Of a stretch of DNA of 13,763 nt, positions 13,350 through 13,763 are shown in pieces; position 1 is the first letter of the stretch, and every line of letters starts with the position of its first letter. The position numbers were made by a program, and so were the translations under genes. The DNA comes from Thermofilum sp. ex4484_15 (GTDB taxonomy: Archaea > Thermoproteota > Thermoprotei > Thermofilales > EX4484-15). Below the pieces are notes generated by a model. That model made no database searches. It had not been told where the DNA came from and saw nothing but the letters and a program-made list of their open reading frames with translations. Location of the stretch: contig NJEH01000011.1 in NCBI GenBank assembly GCA_002254595.1, positions 1 to 13,763 of the forward strand, read 5' to 3'.

Positions 13350-13763
13350 CGCCTTTTATGCATCGATAGGGCCATTCCTAATTTCTTGGCGTAACCCTCT
13401 AGTACTTTAATTACCTTCCTCTTAAAGCCTAGATATACGCCCCCTTGCTTACCTCCCATAAAGGCCACGCTGACTTCCCCTGCTTTCAATATCTTCGGAC
13501 CTTCCCACTTTACCCTAATGGATTTAAAAGCCCTTCCGTTCATAGGCTTAACTATGAAACCATCCTTCAATCCATAAATAGTCACGTAAATCCCCCTCCT
13601 CCCCTTCGTTAATCCCTCTAGTAGTGGGGATTCTAGATCTACATGTGTTACCCTAGCCCTGCTATACCCCTTTATATGTACGTACACCTCACAAGGTTCT
13701 ACCTTTACGGTACTTCCTACCTTCTCAAGTTCTACTAAGGACCTTACGGCTATCTTGCCTGGC
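13346..13763 (-). CDS. Unrecognised protein, 5' part outside the window
   Basis: The minus-strand frame is open from the right edge (first full codon at 13762) to a TAG at 13346-13348, 138 residues. Codon use matches the neighbours. I do not recognise the family. Visible features: an alternating strand-rich pattern (VKVEPCEVYVHIKGYSRARV, GIYVTIYGLKDGFIVKP, EVSVAFMGGKQGGVYLGFKR), a high basic content and a C-terminal KKLGMALSMHKRR. That composition would suit a small beta-rich nucleic-acid-binding domain, but this is a guess. A GTG at 13687 could be a start, but the frame continues upstream with coding-like sequence, so the gene most likely begins beyond the window. It converges on the glycosyltransferase. 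Confidence 0.65.
   Translation of the reverse strand, partial: PGKIAVRSLVELEKVGSTVKVEPCEVYVHIKGYSRARVTHVDLESPLLEGLTKGRRGIYVTIYGLKDGFIVKPMNGRAFKSIRVKWEGPKILKAGEVSVAFMGGKQGGVYLGFKRKVIKVLEGYAKKLGMALSMHKRR

Overview
The window looks like chromosomal DNA of a TACK-lineage, Crenarchaeota-like archaeon, probably a thermophile. It carries CDC48, an archaeal type-A RNase P RNA, TiaS, a beta-CASP ribonuclease, archaeal EF-1beta, a COG2888-type zinc ribbon, a NusA-like KH protein and Alba. Genes have archaeal TATA boxes about 25-30 bases before the expected starts, frequent GTG/TTG starts, and strong AGG/ATA/TTA codon use. The genus cannot be told from the sequence alone.

Layout. 1-1911 (minus) is most of a CDC48/VAT AAA ATPase, cut at the window edge. 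2056-2392 is the RNase P RNA gene. 2446-5320 (plus) is a compact run: a stand-alone RAM-domain protein, TiaS (tRNA-Ile2 agmatidine synthetase) and a beta-CASP RNase. 5325-6629 (minus) holds EF-1beta with a zinc-ribbon protein, then the NusA-like KH protein with Alba. This first half is RNA processing, translation, proteostasis and chromatin housekeeping. 6772-7242 (plus) is a winged-HTH/RAM regulator, followed by tRNA-Val(CAC) at 7293.

After the tRNA the character changes. 7673-8491 is an intact SAM methyltransferase with a leaderless-looking promoter. From about 8500 to 10750 there is a graveyard of minus-strand genes, recognisable only by reading through lesions: an ABC-2 permease with two in-frame stops, an ABC ATPase broken by a +1 frameshift and an internal deletion, and a class I (O-methyltransferase-like) methyltransferase with a frameshift and two stops. 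The ABC pair was probably one exporter operon. Next come an intact rhomboid protease with a long unidentified C-terminal extension (10770-12128, minus), a family 2 glycosyltransferase (12312-13349, plus), and an unidentified protein running off the right edge (minus).

The most interesting observations are an 84-bp perfect direct repeat within the CDC48 gene, covering both Walker A regions (suggesting intragenic gene conversion, with a Cys-type Walker A in both rings), and the cluster of decayed genes beside the tRNA. I see no CRISPR array, IS element or clearly new multi-gene system.
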